Shown in pieces: positions 28,037 through 36,103 of a DNA stretch of 55,952 nt. Each line of letters opens with the position of its first letter. Position 1 is the first letter of the stretch. Source of the DNA: Pyrinomonas methylaliphatogenes (lineage in GTDB: Bacteria; Acidobacteriota; Blastocatellia; Pyrinomonadales; Pyrinomonadaceae); contig NZ_CBXV010000009.1 of assembly GCF_000820845.2 (NCBI RefSeq), positions 1 through 55,952 of the forward strand. The letters are read 5' to 3'. The notes under the pieces are model-generated. The model had not been told where the DNA came from. It saw only the letters and a program-made list of their open reading frames with translations, and made no database searches. A program made the position numbers and the translations under genes.

Positions 28037-28067
28037 GTTATATCGCATAGGATGGCGTTTGTGTCAA
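28037..28067 (-). promoter_or_regulatory. Sigma70-type promoter for the aspartokinase gene
   Basis: On the minus strand TTGACA (28062-28067) is followed after 17 bp by GATATA or after 19 bp by TATAAC (28037-28044). The -35 hexamer is a perfect consensus. It points toward the aspartokinase gene. Confidence 0.6.
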
Positions 28068-28150
28068 GGATCAATACGGAGAGCGAAACTGCTGTGAGGA
28101 GCGGCGCTAATGAGTTGATAAACTCCAGTTATCGTGGCGGGCAGGTTGGT

Positions 28151-28382
28151 CTTCCGAACGACTCATACCACGTCACCTCATCGTTCGCGGGCGGCGCGCT
28201 TCAGTAAAGAGCACGTTCCCGATCACTCGCCTACGACACGAACGAGGGCTCATTATCACCAGCGATCTTTCGCGCGCCGTACTGGCCCACCGCTTCCTAC
28301 GACACGAACGAGGGCTCATTATGACGGCGTGCTTTTCAAGACCGCTTCCGATACCGCATCACCTCATCGCTCGGGGGCGGCG
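28151..28382. repeat. Nested direct repeats: inner 30-bp pair with 36-bp spacer, outer gene-end pair
   Basis: Inner pair: 28230-28259 and 28296-28325 match at 29 of 30 bases (27 consecutive), separated by exactly 36 bp of unrelated DNA. Outer pair: 28151-28196 and 28345-28382 share CTTCCGA, TCACCTCATCG and GGGCGGCG; the right member covers the stop codon of the GT-C gene (minus strand). The arrangement is therefore A-B-spacer-B-A in direct orientation. This 220-bp stretch holds no credible gene. The inner pair has the dimensions of one CRISPR repeat-spacer-repeat unit, though its sequence is unrelated to the array repeat. Confidence 0.8.
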
Positions 28383-30113
28383 GTAGATAGTGAACTCCTC
28401 GAATCTCGCCACCGGTTCCAGATTGCGGACCACGTAATCCTCGATCTTAGCGGCGCGCATTTCGTCGATCTGTAGTTGCGCGCAGACGACCTCGATGTCG
28501 CCTCGCTCGATAGCTTCGATGATCATCTCTTCGCCGTGTAGTCCGAAGGCTGTCACTAAGGGATAGTCATATGGCGTCAAATTCCGAAGTCCGGTCGTGA
28601 GATAGAAGAAGCCGGCATGCGGCGTCAGAAGGAGAAGACGTTCACCCGTGCCCAACCGGCGTAGGAAGGCCGTCTCCCATTGGAGATGCGCTTGCAATGC
28701 CGGTTCGATCAGCGGACCGCGGAAATGAGGCAGTTGAGAGAGCACGCGATAGCCTTTGACGAGCTGGAAGAGCGGCAGCGCGATGGCGAGCGAGAGAGAC
28801 GCCGCCACAGCGGAGGCGATGAGGTTATCGAATTTGTGTCGCCACGCGCTTCGCGGTCCGGTCCAACCTTCCCAAGCCCACACTGCTCCGACGAGCAGGG
28901 CCGGAACCGCGTTGAGCATGTGTCGATAGTCGGCTCGCGGATAGAGGCCAGCGAGGGCTGCCGCCATGAAGCAACCGAAAACCACCCAGTAGCGTCGGTC
29001 CGATCTTCGCCATCCGAGAGGCCAGATCGGAACGATCAGAAGTGGGAGCAGGAAGGATGAAAGTTGAACGGCGCGGAAGATCATCTCCAATGCTAAACGC
29101 GGCGACTGAAAAGACGGGCCGGGTGGGCGCGGCGATCGAACAGCGCCGATGGCTTGAAGCAGTTCGGAAGCGTATGGGACGCCGGTTCGCAGATAGGTGG
29201 TCTTGTTGATGAATCCGTACTCTAGGAACTTCGACCAGCCGCCCGAAAGAAGGGTTGGCACAAGAGCGAGAGCAGTGGTTAGCGCGAGAAGGATGAGAGA
29301 TAGACCGAAGGCGCGGAGAAATGTCGGGCGGCTAATATCTCGCCGCGCGGATCGGCAGTCTAGGGCGCGGGAGCGACCTGCTCGTATATGCGCGCCGTCT
29401 TCGCGCTCTATACTCAGCGCTGTGGGATTGCCGCTTGGGCGAACATCAGCGATCAAAAAGCAGCCGAGAGCGAGGCTGGTCCAGGCGGCAGCGAAACCGT
29501 AGACGCCGATATTCTGCTTCGTCACGAAACAGAGCCCCGACCAGATACCGATTAGCGCCGCGACCTTATAGAATCGGCCTGGCTTTTCGGGGATCGGATA
29601 GGCCTCTACGGTCGTGGCGAAAGTGGCCATCAGGAATGCGTTAGCCAGCGTCTGGTAGGGCGTAACTGCGGAAGGCGGAGCGAGCAGGAGATTTAGCCCG
29701 ATGAACGAGAGCCGAGCGCGCCTTCTCGCCTTCAAATATCGAAGGATGCGCAATCCGAAGAGGAGCGAGAGGGTGTAGGAGATGGCCACGACGAGTTTGA
29801 CGGCCACCACTTCCACGCCAATTACACGGATGAAAGGCAAGGTTGCGTAGACCGCTAGCGGCCCGGCGCCGTAGAAGATGTCGCGATAGAGGACCTCTCC
29901 GCGCGCTACGCGGCTTGCCACCTGAAGGAACCATGCTTCATCGCCGCGATTGATCCCGGCGGCGATCGTGAAGTAGAAGCTGAGCGACAGGATCGCTCCA
30001 GCCTTAAGGAGGCGTTTCGAACCGATTTCAGGTGTCTCGCCGCGCGACATACTTGAAGTTGAAGGGCGCTTCGATTCGCTTCTGCTCTTCAACTTTAGTG
30101 ACAAGCTCGCCAT
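28359..30113 (-). CDS. Integral-membrane GT-C glycosyltransferase (PMT/ArnT-like)
   Basis: A 584-residue multi-spanning membrane protein with about ten hydrophobic helices. The first extracytoplasmic loop has the acidic motif GINRGDEAWFLQVASRVARGEVLYRDIFYG, typical of lipid-phosphate-sugar-dependent GT-C enzymes, where Asp-Glu is catalytic. It would move a sugar from a polyprenyl-phosphate donor to a lipid, glycan or protein outside the membrane. A hydrophilic insertion rich in Arg (about 230-260) is unusual. The gene is 52 bp downstream of the methyltransferase gene, at the end of the minus-strand glycan cluster. The start is not certain; no strong ribosome site precedes ATG 30113. Exact donor and acceptor are unknown. 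Confidence 0.75.
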   Translation of the reverse strand: MASLSLKLKSRSESKRPSTSSMSRGETPEIGSKRLLKAGAILSLSFYFTIAAGINRGDEAWFLQVASRVARGEVLYRDIFYGAGPLAVYATLPFIRVIGVEVVAVKLVVAISYTLSLLFGLRILRYLKARRRARLSFIGLNLLLAPPSAVTPYQTLANAFLMATFATTVEAYPIPEKPGRFYKVAALIGIWSGLCFVTKQNIGVYGFAAAWTSLALGCFLIADVRPSGNPTALSIEREDGAHIRAGRSRALDCRSARRDISRPTFLRAFGLSLILLALTTALALVPTLLSGGWSKFLEYGFINKTTYLRTGVPYASELLQAIGAVRSPRPPGPSFQSPRLALEMIFRAVQLSSFLLPLLIVPIWPLGWRRSDRRYWVVFGCFMAAALAGLYPRADYRHMLNAVPALLVGAVWAWEGWTGPRSAWRHKFDNLIASAVAASLSLAIALPLFQLVKGYRVLSQLPHFRGPLIEPALQAHLQWETAFLRRLGTGERLLLLTPHAGFFYLTTGLRNLTPYDYPLVTAFGLHGEEMIIEAIERGDIEVVCAQLQIDEMRAAKIEDYVVRNLEPVARFEEFTIYRRPRAMR

Positions 30114-30165
30114 GACACCGCTTTGCTTTAGGTTACAGAGCGACGAAAGGCCGCTGGGGATTGCG

Positions 30166-30921
30166 TCAGGCTAAATCGCCGCGGAAGATCTGAAATGGGA
30201 GTAGTCCTCGCCAGAGCGAAACCCTCTCCAGTCTGGTTTCGAGCTTTGCCCCACATGATCGGTTAGCGAGAAAAGGCGGAAGGAAACCGTAACGGGAGAT
30301 CGCCGTCAGTTTCAATCTCGCCTTGCGCATCGCCGAAGAGATCACTTCCGCTCTCATCTTCAACAGCCCTTTCTCCGCTTGCCAAGACATCCCCGGCGTG
30401 ATGAGGATTTGCAGATAGTAGAGCGGATTGTATGGATTAGGTTCGATGAATATTACGCGCCCGCCGGGGCGGAGGAGCTTCGCCATCTCCATAAACGCTC
30501 GTTCGAGATCGGCCAAGTGGTGAAGGACAAAGAACCCGACGAGCGCGTCGTAGCGGCCATATAGCTCTTTCGGGCAGCGATGGATATCGCCACAGTGTAC
30601 TGTGATCTGGTAGCGCCCGCCGTCATAATGGCGCAAGCGTTCGATGAGGAATGGCGAAAGCTCCAACCCTTCTACGCGAAATCCGCGTTCGGCAAGCAGG
30701 AAAGCGTGGCGGCCCATGCCGCACCCCACATCGAGGATGAGCTCTCCTGGCCGCAGATCGCCGAAAGAGATCGCGGCTTCGATCTGCCGTTGGAGATGGC
30801 GGCTCGGCCCGGGCCGCATCGTGCGTTTTATTCGTCGCCCAAAGTAGTCTCTTTGATATTGATTATGTCGTTCGATGTGCTCATCTCTTTCGACATCCGA
30901 AGCGGCTGTCCTGTCAATCAT
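30166..30921 (-). CDS. SAM-dependent class I methyltransferase
   Basis: A 251-residue soluble methyltransferase. The ATG at 30921 has GGAGGT 6 bp upstream and overlaps the stop codon of the preceding GT2 gene (ATGA), so the two are translationally coupled. ILDVGCGMGRHAFLLAERG is the AdoMet-binding motif I; GLELS, CGDIHRCP, YDALVGFFVLHHLADLE and LLRPGGRVIFIEPNP follow in normal order. The C-terminal part (about 170-250) is less typical and hydrophobic. In this context the substrate is likely a sugar or lipid-linked glycan intermediate, but that is inferred only from the neighbours. Confidence 0.88.
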   Translation of the reverse strand: MIDRTAASDVERDEHIERHNQYQRDYFGRRIKRTMRPGPSRHLQRQIEAAISFGDLRPGELILDVGCGMGRHAFLLAERGFRVEGLELSPFLIERLRHYDGGRYQITVHCGDIHRCPKELYGRYDALVGFFVLHHLADLERAFMEMAKLLRPGGRVIFIEPNPYNPLYYLQILITPGMSWQAEKGLLKMRAEVISSAMRKARLKLTAISRYGFLPPFLANRSCGAKLETRLERVSLWRGLLPFQIFRGDLA

Positions 30922-31769
30922 CGAAGACCTCCAGCGATGGCTCCAGGATCTGCAGGCGGAGCGTTCGATGGCGCTTTCTCTCGCCTGATGAGGCGCGCTT
31001 CTCGTAACCACTCGTCAGTCTCCGGTGTGCGGCGAAAGCGCTCCGCGTCTCTCTTGAGTTGCCAGGCCAGAGCGAGAGCCCGAATCGCCAGTTGTTTGCG
31101 CGCGCCGAAAGTGTAAGCTGAAGCGCCTACTTCGCGCGGTCGGCGGATGATGGGGATCGAGCGGGAAGAGAAGCCGAGGCAACCGATCAGGGTTGGCAAG
31201 TGGATGGTGGGCGTGTCCAAATCGAGGATCGCTGCGACCACTTCGCGGCGCATGATAAGGAAACTGCCTGCATCGGGAGGGGTGCCGCAGAGAAGGCTTA
31301 GAAGCGACTTGAAGATCTTCGATGTGGCCAATCTGCTCAGCGATTCGTAGCGCCCTCGCCGTCCGGCGAAGACCACTGAGACACGTTCTCTCTCCAATGC
31401 CTCCAATAAACGCGGAATCGCTTCTGGCGGATCTTGCAGATCGGCATCCATCACGACGATATAACGCCCGCGCGCCGCATGAAGCCCGATCCAAATAGCG
31501 CGACCCTGTCCGACGTTCCGCGATAATTCGATCGCTGTGATCCGCTGGTCCATCTCCGCTAGCGATTGCAGGATCTCTTTCGATCCCTCTGGACAGGCGT
31601 CATCGACGAAGATGATCTCCCAAGTTCGACCGATCCCATTCAGCACTCCGTGCAGATGCTCATACAGCGAGAGGAGCGTCGATGCGTTGCGAAAGACCGG
31701 GATCACGACGCTCAGATCTCGCGCCGCCGCATCGTTCTTATCGATGAGGAGTTCACGCTCGTTGATCAT
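30918..31769 (-). CDS. GT2-family glycosyltransferase (dolichyl-phosphate-mannose-synthase-like)
   Basis: A 283-residue cytoplasmic glycosyltransferase of the GT-A fold. SVVIPVFRNASTLLSLYEHL, IIFVDDACPEGS, NVGQGRAIWIGLHAARG and VVMDADLQDPPE (the metal-binding DxD-type motif) are the classical DPM1/GtrB-like pattern. Such enzymes charge polyprenyl phosphate with a sugar, which a GT-C enzyme such as the one encoded two genes downstream can then use. No C-terminal transmembrane helices are present, unlike GtrB. It overlaps the end of the epimerase gene by 17 bp and the methyltransferase start by 4 bp, so the three genes form one tight operon. Confidence 0.9.
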   Translation of the reverse strand: MINERELLIDKNDAAARDLSVVIPVFRNASTLLSLYEHLHGVLNGIGRTWEIIFVDDACPEGSKEILQSLAEMDQRITAIELSRNVGQGRAIWIGLHAARGRYIVVMDADLQDPPEAIPRLLEALERERVSVVFAGRRGRYESLSRLATSKIFKSLLSLLCGTPPDAGSFLIMRREVVAAILDLDTPTIHLPTLIGCLGFSSRSIPIIRRPREVGASAYTFGARKQLAIRALALAWQLKRDAERFRRTPETDEWLREARLIRREKAPSNAPPADPGAIAGGLR

Positions 31770-32715
31770 CGACGATACGCTCAGCTTGCATCCAGCGCCA
31801 AGTGAGTTTCAGACCTGAGGACAGGTCGTGGAACGGTTCCCATCCCAAAAGGCGCCGAGCTTTTTCGATGTCGGCAACCCAACATGAGGTGTCGGGCGGA
31901 TTGGGCGGGCGCGCTCCGATCTGCAAGCGAAGCGCGCGCCCCGTCACCTGTTCGACGAGCGCGGCGACCTCTTCATTGGTCCACTGCGTTCCCGTGCCTA
32001 AATTGAAAGCCTCCCCTGATTGGACCTGCAACTCCGCCGCGCGCAAACTCGCTTCCACGACATCTTCGACGAAGATGAAATCATGTCTGTAGCTAGGCGC
32101 GGTCAGGCGAACTTCTTCGCCGGTCATGGCCGCGCGGAGCAACGTCGGAATGAAGCGATTTGGGTTTTCGAACGGCCCGTAAACCGAAAAAGGGCGCAAG
32201 ATGACGACCGGTATGCCGTGCCGGCGCGCGTAGAATTCAGCGAGCATGCTGGCGGTCGCCTTCGCCATCCCGCGATCCGTCACTGGCGATAGGTGGTCCA
32301 CCTCTTTAATCGGGCGATCGTAGCGGCCGTATTCCAATGAACTTCCGAAATGGATGAAGCGTTGGGCGCCGATTTCCATCGCGGCTTCGAGGAGGTGGGC
32401 TGTGGCTAGAATCCCAACTTGCAGCGATTCCAATCGCTCCGCCGCGGTGCGTGGATGGCCGCTTGGCATTGCGAGGTGAAAGATGATGGTTGGCCGAATC
32501 GTGCGAACCATTCGCCGCAAGCCTTCGCCGTCTAACAGATCGACCTTATGCACGGTCACTCGATCGCGCACATCCGAAAGGCGCCAAAGGTCGGTTTGTG
32601 GGCGGACTATAAGGTGCAATCGTGCGCCGGAAAGCGCAAGTCTGCGCACGATGTTGGCCCCGATGAAACCGGCACCGCCGGTGATCAAGGTCGAAACCTC
32701 AGCCCAGTTGATCAT
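31753..32715 (-). CDS. NAD-dependent sugar epimerase/dehydratase (extended SDR)
   Basis: A 320-residue enzyme acting on nucleotide sugars. The Rossmann fold opens with LITGGAGFIGANIVRRL. VDLLDGEGLRRMV, IIFHLAMPSGHP and FGSSLEYGRYDRPI match the extended SDR family; RPFSVYGPFENPNRFIPTLL and YRHDFIFVEDVVEA are the typical substrate-domain segments. The usual catalytic Tyr-xxx-Lys is not in its normal form: the Tyr-like position reads GMAKATASMLAEF, so the reaction may be altered. It is likely to supply an activated sugar to the glycosyltransferases encoded downstream. Confidence 0.88.
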   Translation of the reverse strand: MINWAEVSTLITGGAGFIGANIVRRLALSGARLHLIVRPQTDLWRLSDVRDRVTVHKVDLLDGEGLRRMVRTIRPTIIFHLAMPSGHPRTAAERLESLQVGILATAHLLEAAMEIGAQRFIHFGSSLEYGRYDRPIKEVDHLSPVTDRGMAKATASMLAEFYARRHGIPVVILRPFSVYGPFENPNRFIPTLLRAAMTGEEVRLTAPSYRHDFIFVEDVVEASLRAAELQVQSGEAFNLGTGTQWTNEEVAALVEQVTGRALRLQIGARPPNPPDTSCWVADIEKARRLLGWEPFHDLSSGLKLTWRWMQAERIVDDQRA

Positions 32716-32776
32716 CCGTCAACCTCGATCCGAAAATCCATCCGCAACGTTGCTCACGCCCATCATATGGCTTAAC

Positions 32777-32872
32777 CGGTTTGCTCCTCGTCGTCTCCCA
32801 GTCGCGCTCTCTTCCCGACGAAAGAATTTCGGGTTTTCGACTCGGTTTGCTCCTCGTAATCTCGCCCCCGCG
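32777..32872. repeat. Pair of 30-bp direct repeats with 36-bp spacer
   Basis: Copies at 32777-32806 and 32843-32872 match at 24 of 30 bases, with 15 identical at the left (CGGTTTGCTCCTCGT), and are separated by exactly 36 bp of unrelated sequence. They lie in the 173-bp gap between the HpcH-type gene's stop and the epimerase gene's start. No promoter was confidently identified in this gap. Confidence 0.7.
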
Positions 32873-32888
32873 TCATCAGCAACCCTGT

Positions 32889-33743
32889 TTACTGGCTTGC
32901 CGCTTGAACGGCATCGGTTCGATTCATCTCGCATCGCGCGCGAAAATATCCGTCAGCCGTAGCGATCGCTTCCAGCAATCTTCGATGCTCAACTTCGAGT
33001 TCTGCGGTCGATCGCGCGAAGGCCTCTCGCATCGCTCGCCGTATGCGCGCTATTGCATATCGGAGATCGAGATTAAACGTATCGCGATGAAAAGAACGGC
33101 GCAAGAACGTAAAATCGCAGCGTAACCGCGCCATCTCCGCCATCAGCAACCGACATGGGATGGGAAAACCGCGATCGGGCAGAGTCAGTCCAGCGAATCC
33201 GAAAGGGACCTCAAATGCGGCCCGCAACCTCTCTACCGTCCCATCGGCGATGGCCTGGAAAGGATTAGCTGTTTTACGTTCGATGGCTAGGTCGTGCAGC
33301 CCGACGTACACGCGACTGATCGGAAGACGCGCCAGCTCTCCGCTTCGCTCAACCGCAGCTTCTGTTTCGATCAAGATCCCGAGATCGCACCGTCCGTTGA
33401 CCCAGGCCAGGACCGTTTCGACCTCGTTGGCTGATCTGACCATCGGGAGCAGCAGTTCATCGGCCCCGTTGTCGATCGCCGCTTCGATCTCCGCTTGCGT
33501 CGTCGGTCCGAAGGCATTGAGTCGGCAGAGCACGCGCGCTCGCGTCGCCGCGCGCACGCGCGCTAGATCCTCAACCGTGTCGTGATTGATCTGAGTGTCA
33601 AATCCAACTTGTCTCTCGGCTTTTCCGATACTCTCCCAATCAACCACGACGCCGCCGACGCCGCTTTGGGTCGCGGTCTGGATCAAGCGCGGATCGGTCG
33701 AAAATAGAAATAGAGCGAAGCTCTCAGAGTCCCGACAGAACAT
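32889..33743 (-). CDS. HpcH/HpaI-type aldolase / citrate-lyase-beta-like protein
   Basis: A 284-residue TIM-barrel protein of the HpcH/HpaI aldolase superfamily. VGGVVVDWESIGKAERQVGFDTQIN corresponds to the first strand; VLCRLNAFG, ADELLLPMVRSANEVETVLAWV and LGILIETEAAVERSGEL hold the substrate-binding Arg and metal-binding Glu; VYVGLHDLAI replaces the usual GxxDL. These enzymes cleave or form C-C bonds with pyruvate or acyl-CoA partners. Here the gene opens a glycan-biosynthesis cluster, so it may build an unusual sugar-acid or acyl substituent rather than act in catabolism; this is inference from position. Confidence 0.85.
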   Translation of the reverse strand: MFCRDSESFALFLFSTDPRLIQTATQSGVGGVVVDWESIGKAERQVGFDTQINHDTVEDLARVRAATRARVLCRLNAFGPTTQAEIEAAIDNGADELLLPMVRSANEVETVLAWVNGRCDLGILIETEAAVERSGELARLPISRVYVGLHDLAIERKTANPFQAIADGTVERLRAAFEVPFGFAGLTLPDRGFPIPCRLLMAEMARLRCDFTFLRRSFHRDTFNLDLRYAIARIRRAMREAFARSTAELEVEHRRLLEAIATADGYFRARCEMNRTDAVQAASQ

Positions 33744-34373
33744 GATTTAACTCGTGGTGGCGAGGAAAGGAGGTATGATTTCCGGTTTGAAAAAGAATAG
33801 ACCATCACCTTCTATCTTGCCAACCTCTCCGAAGATTGCGGCCTCGCGGGATAGAGGGAGCAGGCTCGCTAGCCCCGAAAAAAACTCTACCGGGCCGGCG
33901 GGTTTTGTGCTATGCTAACTCAGCCGCAAACGGAGATGATTGGACGCGATTCTGGGATCGGTCCACCTTATCAGCCGTTGGCGCATTCATCGCGCAGGAT
34001 AAGCGCTTGGTCGTATCCTCAGTTCGCCTTGTCATCTCGGTTTGACGACGAGCTTCGCGGGGAAAGGTCCGGCGCTGGATCAGAGCTTCACCGAACGGTC
34101 GTCGGATCATCGAAGCAGAACTCGTCCCGCCGTGTAAAGCGATTGTAGGTCAGGCGCTTTCAGCGGGATAACTTCCGTGCTGGTCCTAAGTTAAGACAGC
34201 CTCACGGCTCTTTGCAGGCTGAATTGGGGGGATTTGAGGTGAGGTTACTGGAAGGTTCACGAGTTTAGATCTAGCTGGTCCAAGCCGGAGACTCATAGAT
34301 CTGCTATTTTGCGCGATCGGGCGCAGTCGTAGCAGATGATTTGAGTCTTCATCGCCTTACATTTGCGGCGCGC
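33744..34373. other. Long non-coding gap before the CRISPR-Cas locus
   Basis: No credible gene is visible on either strand. A possible extended -10 element (TGTGCTATGCT, about 33906-33916) points to the right but has no clear -35. GGCGCATTCAT followed by a CGC-rich stretch near 33981 echoes sequence in the spacer of the repeat pair at 22769, suggesting shared debris. The gap separates the glycan cluster (minus strand) from the cas genes (plus strand) and probably contains both upstream regions. Confidence 0.5.
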
Positions 34374-34471
34374 GGCTCTTGCTCAGATCATGAGAGGCGA
34401 TGAGCAGCGTAGACGTGGACTCGGTGGATCCGGAAGAGATGGGCTTTGCTCAGATCATGAGAGGCGATGAG
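34374..34471. repeat. Pair of about 30-bp direct repeats with 37-bp spacer
   Basis: Copies at 34374-34404 and 34442-34471 share 26 consecutive bases (TTGCTCAGATCATGAGAGGC and the next six) plus GGCT at the left with one extra base. About 37 bp of unrelated DNA lies between. It sits upstream of the first cas6 gene. Confidence 0.8.
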
Positions 34472-34502
34472 AGCGTCTATGATGCGGTCCAAAGTGTGGA
34501 AT

Positions 34503-34608
34503 TCGCCTTGCTGAAGAGAGATGATCAAGGGGCGAAGGCTAGCATGTGACCACGAATTCGAGTCGTTCTCGCTCGCCTTGCGGAGGAGAGTCGATCAAGG
34601 GAGGAAGG
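34503..34608. repeat. Pair of 36-bp imperfect repeats duplicating the cas6 leader
   Basis: Copies at 34503-34538 and 34573-34608 match at about 30 of 36 bases (TCGCCTTGC..., GATCAAGGG...) with 34 bp between. The right copy contains the ribosome-binding region of the first cas6 gene; the left copy is followed by its own ATG (34543) that runs straight into TGA. The translation-initiation region of cas6 has therefore been duplicated. Confidence 0.65.
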
Positions 34609-34617
34609 GGCCTAGCG

Positions 34618-35379
34618 ATGCGGATCAAGGTAGATCTGATCCCGGTAGACAAAGAGCTATTCCTTCCCTGGTCCTACGCTGATTGGTTGCGAGGGCTGCT
34701 CTATCACGCTCTGAGATTGGGAATCCCCCAGGTTGCGCAGTTCGTGCATGACGTCGGTTTTTCTGCCGAGAACAAGAAGTACAAGCTGATCACCTTCTCG
34801 CTGCTTCAGCCGACAGCGTATGAGCCATCGCGCGATGGATTGCGCATCAAGGGGGCTTTGAGTTGGAGCGTTTCTTCGCCCGTGAGCAAACTGATCGAAG
34901 CCGTTGCGCTCGGCCTGCTAGTGGGGCCGGACGTCAGATTGGGCCAGAACCCTCTTCGCGTCGAGAACGTTTGCGTCGTGCCCGAACCGGCGTTTGGCGA
35001 ACGCATGATCTTTACGACGCTCTCTCCAATTTGCGCTTCGACTGGCGAGCGTGACGAAGCGGGCAGATTCGGTAAGAGGTTCCTTTCGCCTGAAGAGCCC
35101 GATTTCGGAAGAGTGCTCAACGAAAACTTGCGGCGGAAATTCGCCTCACTTCATGGCACATCCAGCGCGGGCGAGGTGAAATTCTCTTTGCTCGACGAGC
35201 CGAGGTCGAAGTTGCTTTCAGTCAACGGCACACAGGTGCGTGGCTGGTTGATGCGTTTCATCGCCGAAGGGCCTCAGGATCTATTACGCATCGGCTACGA
35301 AGCTGGCTTTGGCGAACGTAATGCACAAGGCTTCGGGATGGTAGGTGTGTTAGAGCGTGCGACGATTTGGAGAGAGTGA
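34618..35379 (+). CDS. cas6: CRISPR pre-crRNA endoribonuclease Cas6 (first copy)
   Basis: A 253-residue RAMP-fold ribonuclease that cuts pre-crRNA within the repeat. The ATG at 34618 follows GGGAGGAAGGGG. It has the family pattern: beta-strand MRIKVDLIPV, LPWSYADWLRGLLYHAL, then QFVHDVGFS...KLITFSLLQP, a conserved TLSPICAST, and the C-terminal glycine-rich loop GFGERNAQGFGMV. Codon use is like the host genes and like the second cas6 at 45884, but the two proteins are clearly divergent. A third, broken cas6 lies directly downstream. The presence of two intact Cas6 proteins flanking the III-B operon suggests that the III-B genes entered an older cas locus. Confidence 0.9.
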   Translation: MRIKVDLIPVDKELFLPWSYADWLRGLLYHALRLGIPQVAQFVHDVGFSAENKKYKLITFSLLQPTAYEPSRDGLRIKGALSWSVSSPVSKLIEAVALGLLVGPDVRLGQNPLRVENVCVVPEPAFGERMIFTTLSPICASTGERDEAGRFGKRFLSPEEPDFGRVLNENLRRKFASLHGTSSAGEVKFSLLDEPRSKLLSVNGTQVRGWLMRFIAEGPQDLLRIGYEAGFGERNAQGFGMVGVLERATIWRE

Positions 35380-35400
35380 TTCGATTGCGCGAGGATAGCG

Positions 35401-35578
35401 ATGCGGTTGAGAATGCTCTTCGAAGTCGATCGAGAGAGTCTGAAGCTCGCGGCACTTCCTCGACCGTCTGAAAAACTCTCGGCGCTTCGAGGCCGATCGA
35501 GAGAGGCTGAAGTGGGACTACCGCTCAGCGTTGACGGCGAAGATTTACGAGATTCTGGCCGCATCGGACTATCCCTGA
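35401..35578 (+). pseudogene. Broken cas6 5' end with a 67-bp repeat-spacer insertion
   Basis: The start reads MRLRMLFEVDRESLK; about 70 bp later, in another frame, comes LKWDYRSALTAKIYEILAAS. Compared with the cas6 at 45884 (MRLKLLLET...LPWDYRTDLTKAIYAILEAA), these are the two halves of one Cas6 N-terminus. Between them a 31-bp repeat (35415-35445 and 35482-35512, 27 of 31 identical) flanks 36 bp of unrelated DNA. Removing one 67-bp unit (35446-35512) rejoins the halves in frame. A stop follows at 35576 and no further cas6 sequence was recognised, so the gene is also truncated. Confidence 0.75.
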
Positions 35579-36103
35579 GGCGCTCCTGCGCATCGAGCGT
35601 AGTGGGCGCATTTAGTGCTCCGTGGATGCGGGTAAAACGCTGCTTTAGATCTACGCCATGAATACGTATTTGTGCGGAGGAGGATATGCCCTAGGAACAA
35701 GTTCGCCGTGGTTGAGTTCATGGCCCGTCAACCGGCCGAGTACGCGGGACTTACGGTCAGTAGCAGTGATCAGCAGGCAGAGATCCGGCACTTCTAAGGA
35801 AGCCTTGAGTGCTAGTGGGATAGTCCTGGCGGGTCTCGGGCCAGTTGGTGAATAGATCGGAGGATAAACTGGGAGCATCGGTGGTGTCATCCGTCTCGAA
35901 ATGACGAATTGCTGTTTTGGCTGGGGACGAGGAACTTCCCTGAGCTCCTAGAGCGGCTGGCCCTGCGGGAGCTGGGGCGGGACTCTGGAGCCTGATAAGT
36001 TCCACGTCCTGACCAGACGGCTGGGGAAGTCAAGTCATCGAAGACGGCCTGCCCCTGTTGGCTCTCTGCATCTTGGCCGAAATCATTTCTATCTGAGAGG
36101 GCT
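35579..36103 (+). other. Decayed coding debris upstream of the III-B operon
   Basis: No intact gene. Short stretches read like protein ends in mixed frames: 35852-35995 (ends NDELLFWLGTRNFPELLERL... and a stop) and about 36029-36100 (VIEDGLPLLALCILAEIIS and a stop). They have no convincing starts and I do not recognise their families. The composition shifts here from host-like to that of the cmr genes, so this is probably the left junction of the transferred III-B module. Confidence 0.4.

Noticed and set aside
28169-28382. The repeats here as a second small CRISPR array
   Set aside because: Only two members of the inner repeat occur, its sequence is unrelated to the 30-bp array repeat, it lacks the ATTGAAAC end, and the outer repeats differ from the inner ones. 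It is kept as a possible solitary integration, not called an array.
32719-32934. Short minus-strand open frame between the epimerase and the HpcH-type gene
   Set aside because: It overlaps the end of the HpcH-type gene in another frame, has no ribosome site, and consists mostly of the spaced repeat pair.
33744-34373. Structured RNA or tRNA gene in the long gap
   Set aside because: No cloverleaf, SRP, RNase P, tmRNA or riboswitch signature could be recognised by eye; a covariance-model search would be needed.
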